Source: an uncultured Oscillospiraceae bacterium (GTDB lineage: Bacteria; Bacillota; Clostridia; Oscillospirales; Oscillospiraceae). From it: a DNA stretch of 30,192 bases. Under the pieces are notes generated by a model that did not search any database, was not told the DNA's origin, and was given only the letters and a program-made list of their open reading frames with translations. Positions 1-8,275 of the stretch are shown one piece after another. The stretch lies in assembly GCA_910587785.1 (NCBI GenBank), contig CAJUOA010000029.1, forward strand, positions 1 through 30,192, given 5' to 3'. A program made the position numbers and the translations under genes. Positions within the stretch are counted from its first letter, which is position 1; each line of letters opens with the position of its first letter.

Positions 1-62
1 GGGGGGAGGCAGTGAGCAGAAGGCGCGATTTTGCAAGGGCGTCTGTTTGCGAGCGCCGGGGG

Positions 63-92
63 TTGTCAAACCCTGTCCTCCCATGTTACAAT
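63..92 (+). promoter_or_regulatory. Extended -10 promoter of the first operon
   Basis: A TTGTCA -35 box at 63-68 is followed after 18 bases by TACAAT at 87-92, with a TG one base upstream of the -10 (84-85). It lies 37 bases before the first start codon and plausibly drives the genes from 130 to 3640. Confidence 0.6.
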
Positions 93-129
93 ACACCCCG
101 CGAACGATTATTGGAAGGAGGGGAGCGCC

Positions 130-615
130 ATGACCTCCCACGCAATCGAGCCGATGCGCCGTCCCTGGGCGGAGGCCGTCTCCGTATGGCGCTACGGCGG
201 GGAATACGAAATGTACAGCTTTGACGGCAGCGAGGCGTGCGTCCAGGAGCTTCTGGACGGCGGTTATTACGCATGGCTGAATAAGGAGGGGCGTCCGGAG
301 GGCTACTTCTGCTTCGGCCCTCCGGCGCAGATCCCCACCCGGGAGGAGGGGGTCTACCCGGCGGGGCCTCTGGACATCGGCCTGGGGATGGCCCCGGAGC
401 TCTGCGGCATAGGGCAGGGCGGAGCGTTCCTGGAGGAGGGTCTGAAGTTTGCCCGGGAGCGCTTCGGGGCGGGGGACCTGCGTTTGACGGTGGCTTCATT
501 TAACAAAAGGGCAATCCGGGTCTACCAGCGGGCGGGCTTCGCGGCGGTCCGGGAGGCTGCTCACAAAAGGAGCGGCATGGCCTTCACCGTCATGGCCCGC
601 CCGGCGGAGGCGTGA
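130..615 (+). CDS. GNAT family N-acetyltransferase
   Basis: A 161-residue protein with the C-terminal half of a GNAT fold. The stretch GIGQGGAFLEEGLKFARERF resembles the acetyl-CoA binding loop and helix, and LRLTVASFNKRAIRVYQRAGF is the characteristic beta-strand with conserved N, A and YQRAGF motif. The ATG at 130 is chosen because a GGAAGGAGG-type ribosome binding site ends a few bases before it; an upstream in-frame ATG at 31 has no such site and would add an unrelated arginine-rich leader. It is the first gene of an operon and is separated from the radical SAM gene by 4 bases. The substrate cannot be read from sequence; the N-terminal half is not recognised. Confidence 0.85.
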   Translation: MTSHAIEPMRRPWAEAVSVWRYGGEYEMYSFDGSEACVQELLDGGYYAWLNKEGRPEGYFCFGPPAQIPTREEGVYPAGPLDIGLGMAPELCGIGQGGAFLEEGLKFARERFGAGDLRLTVASFNKRAIRVYQRAGFAAVREAAHKRSGMAFTVMARPAEA

Positions 616-619
616 GGCC

Positions 620-1459
620 ATGCTGAAACGGGCCTATGTGGAGATCACCAACGCCTGCAACCTGCGGTGCAGCTTCTGCCCCGGCACCCGAAGGGCGGAG
701 CGGTTCATGACAGCGGAGGAGTTCCGCCTCCTGACCGAAAAACTGCGGGGGCATGTGAAATACCTCTACCTCCACGTCATGGGGGAGCCCCTGCTCCACC
801 CGGACCTGGGGGAGCTGCTGTCCATCTCCGGAGAGCAGGGGTTCCGGGTGTGTCTGACCACCAACGGGACCCTGCTGGGACGGAAAAAGGACCTCCTCCT
901 GGGCGCGCCCTGCCTGCACAAGACCAGCGTGTCCCTCCACAGCATGGAGGGCAACGGCGCGGGGCCGCTGGAGGGGTACCTGTCCGATGTGTGGGACTTC
1001 GCTCAAACAGCATCGGAAAAAGGGATCATCTGCGCCCTGCGGCTGTGGAACATCGGCGGCGCGGAGGCGCGCAACGGGGAGATATTGGACTTTTTTGCCG
1101 GGAAGCTGGGCGTCCACCCCCTGGGCCTGCCCCAGCCCCGTGCGGGGAGCTGGCGAATGGGGGAGGGGCTGTACCTGGAGCAGGCGGAGAAGTTCGACTG
1201 GCCGGACCTGGACGCTCCGGAGGCGGAGGTGCGCTTCTGCCTGGCTCTCCGGGACCAGGCCGCCGTCCTCTGCGACGGCACCGTGGTCCCCTGCTGCCTG
1301 GACCACGAGGGGGACATCCCTCTGGGGAACCTCTTCCGGCAGGAGCTGGAGGAAATTTTGGCGGGTCCCCGGGCCCGGGCGCTCTACGACGGGTTTTCCA
1401 TGGGAAAGCCCCCGGAGGCGCTCTGCCGCCGGTGCGGCTTCGCCACCCGGTTTGGATAA
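620..1459 (+). CDS. Radical SAM/SPASM domain protein
   Basis: A 279-residue protein. CNLRCSFC near residue 13 gives the CxxxCxxC motif that binds the [4Fe-4S] cluster and S-adenosylmethionine. HVMGEPLLHPDL matches the GGEPLLHP-type loop of SPASM proteins, and TTNGTLL the following strand. The C-terminal part has further cysteines (FCLALRD, VLCDGTVVPCCLD, CRRCGF) arranged as in a SPASM-type auxiliary cluster. Such enzymes modify peptides, mature other enzymes or act on small molecules; no precursor peptide is visible next door, so the substrate is unknown. It sits between two acetyltransferase genes in one operon. The start at 620 follows GGAGGCGTGAGG. Confidence 0.85.
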   Translation: MLKRAYVEITNACNLRCSFCPGTRRAERFMTAEEFRLLTEKLRGHVKYLYLHVMGEPLLHPDLGELLSISGEQGFRVCLTTNGTLLGRKKDLLLGAPCLHKTSVSLHSMEGNGAGPLEGYLSDVWDFAQTASEKGIICALRLWNIGGAEARNGEILDFFAGKLGVHPLGLPQPRAGSWRMGEGLYLEQAEKFDWPDLDAPEAEVRFCLALRDQAAVLCDGTVVPCCLDHEGDIPLGNLFRQELEEILAGPRARALYDGFSMGKPPEALCRRCGFATRFG

Positions 1460-1487
1460 ATAAGAGGACTTTTGAGAGGAGCACGAG

Positions 1488-1976
1488 ATGAGAGGAACAT
1501 TTGAGCTGGCCGGGGAGCAGGCGGTGGACGAGGTCTTCGGCCTGATCCTCCGCCGCATCGACTGGATGGACGAGAAGGGCATCCGGCAGTGGAACGTCAC
1601 CGGCTACGCGGAGGCGTATCCCAAGACGCACTATCAGGAGCAGGCCCGGCTGGGGCGGCTGTACGTCCTGCGGCGGGAGGGCCGGATCGCCGGAGCTGCC
1701 GTCCTGCTGGAGCGGGATGGGTTCTGGGCGGAGGAGGCGCCCGCCTGTTACGTCCATAGCCTCGTCAGCAGCCCGGAGGAAAAGGGGGCGGGCGGCGAGC
1801 TCCTGGAGGGCGTCGAGGCCCTGGCCCGGGCCCAGGGAAAGACCCGGGTGCGCCTGGACTGCGCTGTGGACAACCAGCCCCTCAACCGCTGGTACGAGGC
1901 CCGGGGCTACCGTCCGGCGGGAACCTGCGAGGACGGCCCCTACCGGGGCATCCTCCGGGAGAAGGTGCTGGGCTGA
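1488..1976 (+). CDS. GNAT family N-acetyltransferase
   Basis: A 162-residue GNAT protein. LYVLRREGRIAGAAVLLE is the central beta-hairpin, VHSLVSSPEEKGAGGELLEG carries the acetyl-CoA binding segment (the usual R/QGxGxG is here EKGAGG), and LDCAVDNQPLNRWYEARGYR is the terminal N..L..WYEARGY motif. Its TGA stop overlaps the mutY ATG by one base (TGATG), which implies translational coupling. The small-molecule or protein substrate is not predictable. Length is normal for the family. Confidence 0.88.
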   Translation: MRGTFELAGEQAVDEVFGLILRRIDWMDEKGIRQWNVTGYAEAYPKTHYQEQARLGRLYVLRREGRIAGAAVLLERDGFWAEEAPACYVHSLVSSPEEKGAGGELLEGVEALARAQGKTRVRLDCAVDNQPLNRWYEARGYRPAGTCEDGPYRGILREKVLG

Positions 1977-3043
1977 TGGAGGAGAGGAGACTGTCCGCCA
2001 TAGCCGTCCCTCTGCTGGCCTGGTACGACAGGAACAAGCGGGACCTGCCCTGGCGGCACACCCGGGACCCCTACCGCATCTGGGTATCGGAGATCATGCT
2101 CCAGCAGACCCGGGTGGCGGCGGTGCTACCCTACTACCGGCAGTGGATGGAGGCTCTGCCCACGGCGGAGGCCCTGGCGGCTGTTCCGGAGGAGCGGCTG
2201 ATGAAGCTCTGGCAGGGCCTGGGGTACTACAGCCGGGCCCGGAACCTGCAAAAGGCCGCCCGGGTGATCGTGGAGGAGCTGGGGGGCGTGTTCCCGGACA
2301 CTTACGAGGCCCTTCTGCGTCTGCCCGGGGTGGGGGAGTATACCGCGGGGGCGGTAGCCTCCATCGCCTTCGGGGAGGCGGTCCCGGCGGTGGACGGCAA
2401 CGTGCTGCGGGTCATCGCCCGGACGGCGGATATCCGGGAGGATATCTCGGACGCCAAGGTCCGCCGGACCTTCCGCGCCCTTCTGGAGGAGGCCATGCCC
2501 CGGGAGGAACCGGGGAAGTTCAACCAGGCCCTCATGGAACTTGGGGCCACCGTGTGCGCCCCCAACGGAGCGCCGGACTGCGGCCGCTGTCCCCTCTCGG
2601 GGCTCTGCGAGGCAAACCGCCTGGGCATCCAGACGGAACTGCCCCTGAAGAGCAAAAAAGCCCCCCGCCGGGTGGAGGAGATGACGGTATATCTCCTGCG
2701 GCGCGGGGACGCCGTGGCCCTGCGGCGGCGGGGGGAGGCGGGGCTCCTGGCGGGGCTCTGGGAGTTCCCCCATGTCCCCGGCGCGCTGGGCGAGGCGGCG
2801 GCGGGGGATGCTTTGGCCTCCTGGGGCCTCACGGCCCTGGACTGGGAGAAGAAGATTTCAGCCAAGCACGTCTTTACCCATGTGGAGTGGCACATGACCG
2901 GCTACCTGCTGACGGTCCGGGGGGAGTGCCCCGGCTTCACCTGGGCGGACCGGGAGGCGCTGGAGACCTTAGCCGTGCCCGCGGCTTTCGCCAGATACCT
3001 GGAGGAGGTCCGGCGGGCTCTGGACCGCGAAGAAAATGATTAG
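1976..3043 (+). CDS. mutY: A/G-specific adenine DNA glycosylase MutY
   Basis: A 355-residue base-excision repair enzyme that removes adenine mispaired with 8-oxoguanine. The helix-hairpin-helix glycosylase domain holds SEIMLQQTRV with catalytic Glu39, LPGVGEYTAGAV, and VDGNV with Asp140. Cys194, Cys202, Cys205 and Cys211 form the [4Fe-4S] motif. The C-terminal part (about 235-350), with MTVYLLRRGD, GLLAGLWEFP and HVFTHVEWHM, is the NUDIX-like domain that recognises 8-oxoguanine. The start codon overlaps the stop of the preceding acetyltransferase gene. Full length, no missing key residues. Confidence 0.97.
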   Translation: MEERRLSAIAVPLLAWYDRNKRDLPWRHTRDPYRIWVSEIMLQQTRVAAVLPYYRQWMEALPTAEALAAVPEERLMKLWQGLGYYSRARNLQKAARVIVEELGGVFPDTYEALLRLPGVGEYTAGAVASIAFGEAVPAVDGNVLRVIARTADIREDISDAKVRRTFRALLEEAMPREEPGKFNQALMELGATVCAPNGAPDCGRCPLSGLCEANRLGIQTELPLKSKKAPRRVEEMTVYLLRRGDAVALRRRGEAGLLAGLWEFPHVPGALGEAAAGDALASWGLTALDWEKKISAKHVFTHVEWHMTGYLLTVRGECPGFTWADREALETLAVPAAFARYLEEVRRALDREEND

Positions 3044-3055
3044 GAGAGAGGAACA

Positions 3056-3640
3056 ATGGCACAGCTCTATTTCAAGTACGGGGCCATGGGCTCCAGCAAG
3101 ACGGCCAACGCCCTCATGGCCCGCTTCAACTACGAGGAGCGGGGACAGGAGGCCCTGATGGTCAAGCCCCAGATCGACGTCCGGGACGGGGAGCACATGG
3201 TCCGCTCCCGGATCGGCCTGACCTACCCCTGCGTGTATTTCCACGAGATGCGGGCCTTGGGGGATGAGGCCCTGCAAAAATACGCCTGCATCATCGTGGA
3301 CGAGGCCCAGTTCCTCACCCGGGAGGAGGTGCTCTACCTGGTCCACCTGGTGGACGAGTGCGGCATCCCCGTCATGTGCTACGGCCTGCGGGCGGACTTC
3401 AAGGGGGAGCTCTTCCCCGGCAGCTACGAGCTTCTGGTCATGGCCGACAAGATCGAGGAGGTCAAGACCATCTGCTGGTGCGGGAAGAAGGCCACCTTCA
3501 ACGCCCGCTTCGACGCCCACGGCAAGGTCCTCAAGGAGGGGGAGCAGGTGGTGCTGGGGGCCAACGACAAGTATATCGGCCTCTGCCGCCGCCACTGGAT
3601 GGCCGGGGACCTGGGGCCGGATTTCAAGATGCCGGAGTGA
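3056..3640 (+). CDS. tdk: Thymidine kinase (type II)
   Basis: A 194-residue thymidine kinase that phosphorylates thymidine to dTMP in pyrimidine salvage. GAMGSSKT at residues 9-16 is the P-loop; VDEAQF with Glu83 is the catalytic base region; Cys140, Cys142, Cys177 and His180 form the structural zinc site; the lasso loop is around VVLGANDKYIGLC. It lies 12 bases after mutY behind an AGGAGAGAGG site and ends the operon before a strong hairpin at 3752. All family residues are present. Confidence 0.97.
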   Translation: MAQLYFKYGAMGSSKTANALMARFNYEERGQEALMVKPQIDVRDGEHMVRSRIGLTYPCVYFHEMRALGDEALQKYACIIVDEAQFLTREEVLYLVHLVDECGIPVMCYGLRADFKGELFPGSYELLVMADKIEEVKTICWCGKKATFNARFDAHGKVLKEGEQVVLGANDKYIGLCRRHWMAGDLGPDFKMPE

Positions 3641-3751
3641 GGCGGCGGTCTCTCCATCAGACCATCGGCCAGCGCACCCGCACCCCGGTGGCGGTGCCCC
3701 GCTGTGGGCATCGGGGCCCGCAGCGCCCCGGCCTGGGCCAGATAGACACAG

Positions 3752-3787
3752 AGGAGGACCCTGCCTCACAGCAGGGTCCTCCTTTTA
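3752..3787. terminator. Hairpin terminator between tdk and the SulP gene
   Basis: A 13-bp perfect stem (3752-3764 with 3771-3783) and a six-base loop CTCACA, followed on the plus strand by a short T run. It is placed between two convergent genes and could stop transcription from both sides. Confidence 0.85.
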
Positions 3788-3810
3788 TCCGGTTTCCGCT
3801 GCGCCGTTCC

Positions 3811-5457
3811 TCACGCCCCCACCTCCGCGCCGGAGGCAAGCTCCGCGGCCCGCTCCAGGGCGGCGTCGATATTGGGGACGAAGTTCTCCGCCCCCGCCTG
3901 GTCGTAGAGTCCGGACCGCCGGAAGACGGACAGGGGCTGTTCGTTGACATGGGAGAAGATGACCTGGATGCCGCTTCGCCCGCACTCCTCCCAGAGCCGC
4001 CGCAGGCCGTTGAGGGCGGTGATGTCCAGGGCCGGGACCGCCCGCATCCGCAGGATGAGCACCCGCCGGGGACCCTTGTCCCCGATGTGGGGGATCTTGT
4101 CGGCGGCACCGAAGAACATGGGGCCCGTGATCTCGTAGACCATCACATGGGGCGGCACCGGCTTGAGCCGCCCGGGCGCGCCGTCCTCCACGTACTCCCA
4201 CTCCTTGACCACCGCCACGTCGGCCATGCGCTTCATGAACAGCAGGCAGGCCAGGCTCAGCCCCACCACGATAGCCACCACCAGGTCGAAGAGCACCGTC
4301 AGGAGGAAGGTGACCACCAGCACGGCCACGTCGCTCTTAGGGGAGTGCTTTGCCATTTTCACGACAGTGCGCCAGCCGCTCATGTTGTAGGCCACCTGGA
4401 AGAGGATGGCGGCGATGCAGGGCATGGGGATCAGGGCCGCGTAGGGCATCAGCAAGATCAGCACCAGCAGAAGCACCACCGCGTGGACCATCCCCGCCAC
4501 AGGGGAGCGTCCGCCGTTTTTGATGTTGGCCGCGGTGCGGGCAATGGCCCCGGTGGCCGGGATTCCTCCGAAGAGGGCGGAGGCGGCGTTGCCCACCCCC
4601 TGGGCCACCAGCTCCATGTTGGAGTTGTGGCGGGAGCCAATCATCTCGTCGGCCACCACGGCGCTGAGAAGGGACTCGATCGCCGCCAGGACGGCGATGG
4701 TGAAGGCGTCCGGGAGCACCGCCGCTATCGTCTCATAGGAGAGGGCGGGCAGGACGAACTTCGGCGGGGCGTTGGAGATGGTGTAGAGGTCGCCGATGGT
4801 GTTCACCGGCAGGCGGAGGAGCTCCACCGCCGCCGACATGGCCACCACGGCGATGAGGGACGCCGGGATCTTCTTGGACACCTTGGGCCAGAGGATCAGG
4901 ATGGCCAGGGCCAGGCACCCCACCAGGGCGGCAGTCCAGTTGACGGTGTGGAAGGTCCGCGCCACCTCCGCCGCCTTCTCCACCGTCTCCACTGGGGCGC
5001 GGGTGAAGGTCAGGCCGAAGAAGTCCTTGAGCTGACCGATGAGGATCGTCACGGCGATCCCGGCGGTGAAGCCGGTGGTGATGGTGTAGGGGATGAACTT
5101 GATAAGGCTCCCCATGCGCAAAAGGCCCATGGCGATGAGGATGAGCCCCGCCAGGATGGTGGCCGCCGCCAGGCCCTCCATGCCGCTGCGGGAGACGATG
5201 CCCGCCACAATGGTGGCAAAGGCGGCGGTGGGCCCGGCGATCTGCACCTTGCTCCCGCCCAGGGCGGAGATGACAAAGCCCGCCACGATGGCGGTGTAGA
5301 GCCCCTGCTCCGGCGGCACGCCGGAGGCTAAGGCCAGGGCGATAGAGAGCGGCAGGGCGATGATGGCCACGATGACGCCTGCGGTCAGGTCCTTGGTGAG
5401 GTCCTTGAGGGAGTAGTGCTTGAGGGAATCAATGAGCTGGGGAGTCAGGTCTTTCAT
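3811..5457 (-). CDS. SulP family anion transporter with STAS domain
   Basis: A 548-residue inner-membrane protein of the SulP/SLC26 family (sulfate, bicarbonate, dicarboxylate or related anions). The N-terminal part has the signature LTKDLTAGVIVAIIALPLSI with repeated membrane helices, and AIESLLSAVVADEMIGSR is the conserved core segment. The last roughly 110 residues (starting near VMVYEITGPMFFGAADKI) form a cytoplasmic STAS domain. The ATG at 5457 is preferred to an in-frame one at 5484 because a GGAGGAGAGCC ribosome binding site precedes it. It is a single-gene unit convergent with tdk. The actual anion cannot be predicted. Confidence 0.93.
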   Translation of the reverse strand: MKDLTPQLIDSLKHYSLKDLTKDLTAGVIVAIIALPLSIALALASGVPPEQGLYTAIVAGFVISALGGSKVQIAGPTAAFATIVAGIVSRSGMEGLAAATILAGLILIAMGLLRMGSLIKFIPYTITTGFTAGIAVTILIGQLKDFFGLTFTRAPVETVEKAAEVARTFHTVNWTAALVGCLALAILILWPKVSKKIPASLIAVVAMSAAVELLRLPVNTIGDLYTISNAPPKFVLPALSYETIAAVLPDAFTIAVLAAIESLLSAVVADEMIGSRHNSNMELVAQGVGNAASALFGGIPATGAIARTAANIKNGGRSPVAGMVHAVVLLLVLILLMPYAALIPMPCIAAILFQVAYNMSGWRTVVKMAKHSPKSDVAVLVVTFLLTVLFDLVVAIVVGLSLACLLFMKRMADVAVVKEWEYVEDGAPGRLKPVPPHVMVYEITGPMFFGAADKIPHIGDKGPRRVLILRMRAVPALDITALNGLRRLWEECGRSGIQVIFSHVNEQPLSVFRRSGLYDQAGAENFVPNIDAALERAAELASGAEVGA

Positions 5458-5490
5458 GGGGGCTCTCCTCCTTTTCTGAAACACAGTTCC

Positions 5491-5519
5491 ATGATACTAG
5501 ATAAAGGCCCAAATAGCAA
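5491..5519 (-). promoter_or_regulatory. Promoter of the SulP gene
   Basis: On the minus strand TTGCTA (5519-5514), a 17-base spacer, then TATCAT (5496-5491), 34 bases before the start codon. Confidence 0.55.
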
Positions 5520-5566
5520 GCATTTTCCAGTGAGAAATAAAGAAACCGTTAAAAAGCGAAAAACAC

Positions 5567-5595
5567 TGTACAAGCGGGGAAGAATCCTGTAAAAT
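5567..5595 (+). promoter_or_regulatory. Probable promoter of the DUF1538-PII operon
   Basis: TGTACA (5567-5572), 17 bases, TAAAAT (5590-5595). It is the only reasonable sigma-A-like pair in the short divergent spacer upstream of the DUF1538 gene. The match is moderate. Confidence 0.4.
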
Positions 5596-5647
5596 AGGCG
5601 TTGACATGAAAACCAACGCGCCCCCCGGGGCGGGAAAGGAGCCGCCT

Positions 5648-7189
5648 ATGCGTATCAATCCCCAGCTGTTGGAAAAGATCCGGGAATCCCTGTCCTCTGT
5701 CCTGCCCATCACTGCCATCGTACTGCTCCTGAGCATCACCGCCGTGCCCCTGACGCCGGGGACGCTGGTGCTGTTCCTCTTCGGCGCGGTGCTTCTGATC
5801 GTGGGTCTGGGGGTGTTCACCCTGGGGGTGGACCTGTCCATGACCCCTATGGGGAGCGGCATCGGCGTGTACATGAGCCGCTCCCGCCATATGGCCGTCC
5901 CCCTGGCGGCGGCCTTCGTGCTGGGTGTCATCATCACCGTGGCCGAGCCGGACCTCACCGTCCTCGCCCAGCAGGTGGAGGCCATCCCCAGCACGGTCCT
6001 CATCCTCACTGTGGCTGCGGGGGTGGGCGCGTTCCTGGTCATCGCCCTGATGCGGGTGATGCTGAAGATCCCCCTCTCCCGCCTGCTGGTTGGGTTCTAC
6101 CTGGTGGTGTTCGCCCTGGCCCTCTTCGCCCCCAGGGACTTCATCCCCGTGTCCTTTGACTCCGGCGGCGTCACCACCGGGCCCATCACCGTGCCCTTCA
6201 TCATGGCCTTGGGCGTGGGCCTCGCCTCGGTACGGAGCGACAAGAACTCCACCTCCGACAGCTTCGGCCTGGTGGCCCTGTGCAGTATCGGCCCCATCCT
6301 CTCCGTGCTGATCCTGGGCATCTGCTACAGCCCGGACAGCGCCATGTATACCCCCGCCGCCCTGCCGGACATCGCCACCACCCGGGACGCCGCCGCCGAA
6401 TTTGCGGCCGCCATGCCCCACTACGCCCGGGAGGTGCTGGTGTCCATGGTGCCCATCTGCGCCATGTTCCTGCTCTTCCAGCTGATGACCCGCCGCTTCA
6501 AGCGCAAACAGCTGCTGCGCATCGTCAGCGGCCTGGTGTATACATATGTAGGCCTGGTGTGCTTCCTCACCGGGGTGAACGTGGGCTTCATGTCCGCCGG
6601 ACAGCTCATCGGGGCCTCCATCGCCCAGGGGGAGCGGCCCTTCCTCCTCATCCCCATCGGGATGCTCATGGGGTACTTCATCGTGGCCGCGGAGCCCGCG
6701 GTCCACGTCCTCATCAAGCAGGTGGAGGAGGTCTCTATGGGCTCCATCTCCCAGACCTCCATGCGGCAGGCCCTCTCCATCGGCGTGGCCCTCTCCGTGG
6801 GCATCGCCATGCTGCGGGTTCTCACGGGAATCTCCATCCTGTGGTTCCTTGTTCCCGGCTACGCGGTGAGCCTGGCGCTGACCTTCTTCGTGCCCCAGCT
6901 CTTCACCGGCGTGGCCTTCGACTCCGGCGGCGTGGCCTCGGGACCCATGACGGCCACCTTCCTCCTGCCCTTCGCCATGGGGGCCTGCGCCGAGGTGCCC
7001 GGGAGCAACCTCATGACCGACGCCTTTGGTCTCGTGGCCCTGGTGGCCATGACGCCGCTGGTCACCATCCAGCTCATGGGCCTTGCCGGACGCCTGCGCA
7101 GGAAGCTGGCCACCGGCGCCCTCCACGCGGAGATGGCACGGGTGCGCGACTGCGTCTACTACTACGACTTCGAGGAAGGGGGCGTCTGA
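5648..7189 (+). CDS. DUF1538 domain polytopic membrane protein, internally duplicated
   Basis: A 513-residue, strongly hydrophobic protein with many membrane helices, matching the DUF1538 family, whose transport substrate I do not know. It is visibly a tandem duplication: EPDLTVLAQQVE (100-111) matches EPAVHVLIKQVE (349-360), FDSGGVTTGPIT (from 170) matches FDSGGVASGPMT (from 424), and DSFGLVAL (from 204) matches DAFGLVAL (from 458), with nearly equal spacing. The FDSGGV..GP loop looks like a re-entrant or substrate-binding motif. Start 5648 is chosen over 5606 because AAGGAG lies six bases before it. The PII-like gene follows one base after the stop, so this is probably a PII-regulated transporter. 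Confidence 0.85.
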   Translation: MRINPQLLEKIRESLSSVLPITAIVLLLSITAVPLTPGTLVLFLFGAVLLIVGLGVFTLGVDLSMTPMGSGIGVYMSRSRHMAVPLAAAFVLGVIITVAEPDLTVLAQQVEAIPSTVLILTVAAGVGAFLVIALMRVMLKIPLSRLLVGFYLVVFALALFAPRDFIPVSFDSGGVTTGPITVPFIMALGVGLASVRSDKNSTSDSFGLVALCSIGPILSVLILGICYSPDSAMYTPAALPDIATTRDAAAEFAAAMPHYAREVLVSMVPICAMFLLFQLMTRRFKRKQLLRIVSGLVYTYVGLVCFLTGVNVGFMSAGQLIGASIAQGERPFLLIPIGMLMGYFIVAAEPAVHVLIKQVEEVSMGSISQTSMRQALSIGVALSVGIAMLRVLTGISILWFLVPGYAVSLALTFFVPQLFTGVAFDSGGVASGPMTATFLLPFAMGACAEVPGSNLMTDAFGLVALVAMTPLVTIQLMGLAGRLRRKLATGALHAEMARVRDCVYYYDFEEGGV

Positions 7190-7190
7190 T

Positions 7191-7892
7191 ATGGCGGCAA
7201 AAAGACCGGACCCCATGGCGGTCATCATGTCCATCGTGGAGCGGGGCAGCGGCAACAAGCTCATGAAGCTCTACACCCAGAACCTGGTCTTCACCCACAT
7301 CCGATGCGAGGGCACCGGCACGGCCACCTCGGAAATCATGGACATCCTGGGCCTGGGCAGCTCCGAGAAGGACATCATCTTCAGCTTTGCCCCCGTCTCC
7401 GCCGCCCGGAGCCTCCTCGACCGGCTGGACGACGAGCTCCACGGGGCCTTTACCGGCCGGGGCATCGCCTTTACCATGCGCCTTACGGCGGTGAACAACC
7501 TCATCGCCTCTTACATCTCACTGCGCACGGCCATGCAGGCCAAACAGGACAAGGACACCGGAGGGAGTGATTCGATGGAGACTCAGCAGAAAAACAGCTT
7601 GATCTTGGTCACAGTCAATCAGGGCTACACCGACATCGTCATGGACACCGCCCGCAAGGCAGGCGCCCGGGGCGGCACCATCATCCGCGGCCGCTGGGCC
7701 GGCGACGAGAGCTTCGCCCAGTCTCGGGGGATCACCACCCTCCAGGCAGAGAAGGAGATGATCTTCATCGTCGTCCCCAGGGAGCTCCGCAACGGCGTCA
7801 TGGAGGCCGTCAACAAACAGCACGGCCTCCAGTCCGAGGCCGGGGCCATGGTCAGCGCCATTGCCATTGAACAGCTGGTTCACTTGAGCTGA
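7191..7892 (+). CDS. Tandem-domain PII-like regulator
   Basis: A 233-residue cytoplasmic protein made of two PII-like ferredoxin folds. The second domain (about 133-233), with LILVTVNQGYTDIVMDTARK, AGARGGTIIRGR, and EKEMIFIVVPRE, is clearly PII-like. The first (about 10-110), with IVERGSGNKLMKLY and LGLGSSEKDIIFSF, is more divergent. A Lys/Asp/Gly-rich linker joins them. Canonical PII proteins are single-domain trimers of about 112 residues that bind ATP, ADP and 2-oxoglutarate; a fused pair is a variant. One base separates it from the DUF1538 gene, implying co-translation and control of that membrane protein. Start is ATG 7191 behind GGAAGGGGG; longer upstream frames overlap DUF1538. Confidence 0.85.
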   Translation: MAAKRPDPMAVIMSIVERGSGNKLMKLYTQNLVFTHIRCEGTGTATSEIMDILGLGSSEKDIIFSFAPVSAARSLLDRLDDELHGAFTGRGIAFTMRLTAVNNLIASYISLRTAMQAKQDKDTGGSDSMETQQKNSLILVTVNQGYTDIVMDTARKAGARGGTIIRGRWAGDESFAQSRGITTLQAEKEMIFIVVPRELRNGVMEAVNKQHGLQSEAGAMVSAIAIEQLVHLS

Positions 7893-7928
7893 AAAAAGGG
7901 TCCGGGGATATCCCCGGGCCCCTTTTTT
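7893..7928 (+). terminator. Intrinsic terminator after the PII-like gene
   Basis: A 12-base arm beginning GGGTCCGGGG (7898-7909) pairs with 7910-7921 and is followed by TTTTTT (7923-7928), immediately after the stop codon; an A run on the 5' side pairs with the T run, so it can also act on the opposite strand. Confidence 0.9.
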
Positions 7929-7961
7929 CCTCAGGTTAGATTCATCTGACCTGAGAGGCCC

Positions 7962-8237
7962 GGGGCTCCTCGCCCCGGACCCCGGTGACTTTTTGTGCGG
8001 ACAAAAAGTCACCAAAAAACCGCTTAAGAAACTACGTTTCTTAAGAATCTTCCTTGATTACGGGGGTTTTTGGTTTGCGCTACGACCTGTTTGTCTGGTT
8101 TTTCCCAATTTCTTCCCTGGGCCGATGGTAGTCCAATCGCTGGAACCACTCCCTGGCCCTATGGCCTTCTTCGTTGGGTGCGCCTCCTAAAGCACGATTC
8201 TTTTCGATACTACCGGGCCACCGGCACAGTGCGGGCG
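7962..8237 (+). repeat. Dispersed two-hairpin repeat, copy 1
   Basis: This 276-base block recurs at 13908-14183 at the same length. It begins with GGGGCTCCTCGCCCC (a 5-bp hairpin), then hairpin A (arms 7984-7996 and 8001-8013, 13 bp), an A-rich linker, then hairpin B (8023-8032 with 8036-8045, loop TAC). The remainder is conserved but less structured. A minus-strand open frame ending at 8080 has a conserved C-terminus in both copies (PNEEG, RAREWFQR, HRPREEI, KNQTNRS). It fills the space between the convergent PII-like gene and malQ. No transposase or target duplication is evident. Confidence 0.85.
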
Positions 8238-8275
8238 AGCCTGCCCGCCGTTTCGCATCGCGCGGCGCGGCCCGT

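Noticed and set aside
3358..5331. Very long plus-strand open frame antisense to the SulP gene, rich in His, Gly, Asp and Gln
   Set aside because: Low-complexity composition is what the reverse of a GC-rich membrane-protein gene gives; the SulP frame has clear family motifs and a ribosome binding site.
5549..7264. Long minus-strand open frame antisense to DUF1538, His/Gly-rich
   Set aside because: Same GC-driven artefact; it is antisense to a gene with internal repeats and a PII partner, and has no motif.
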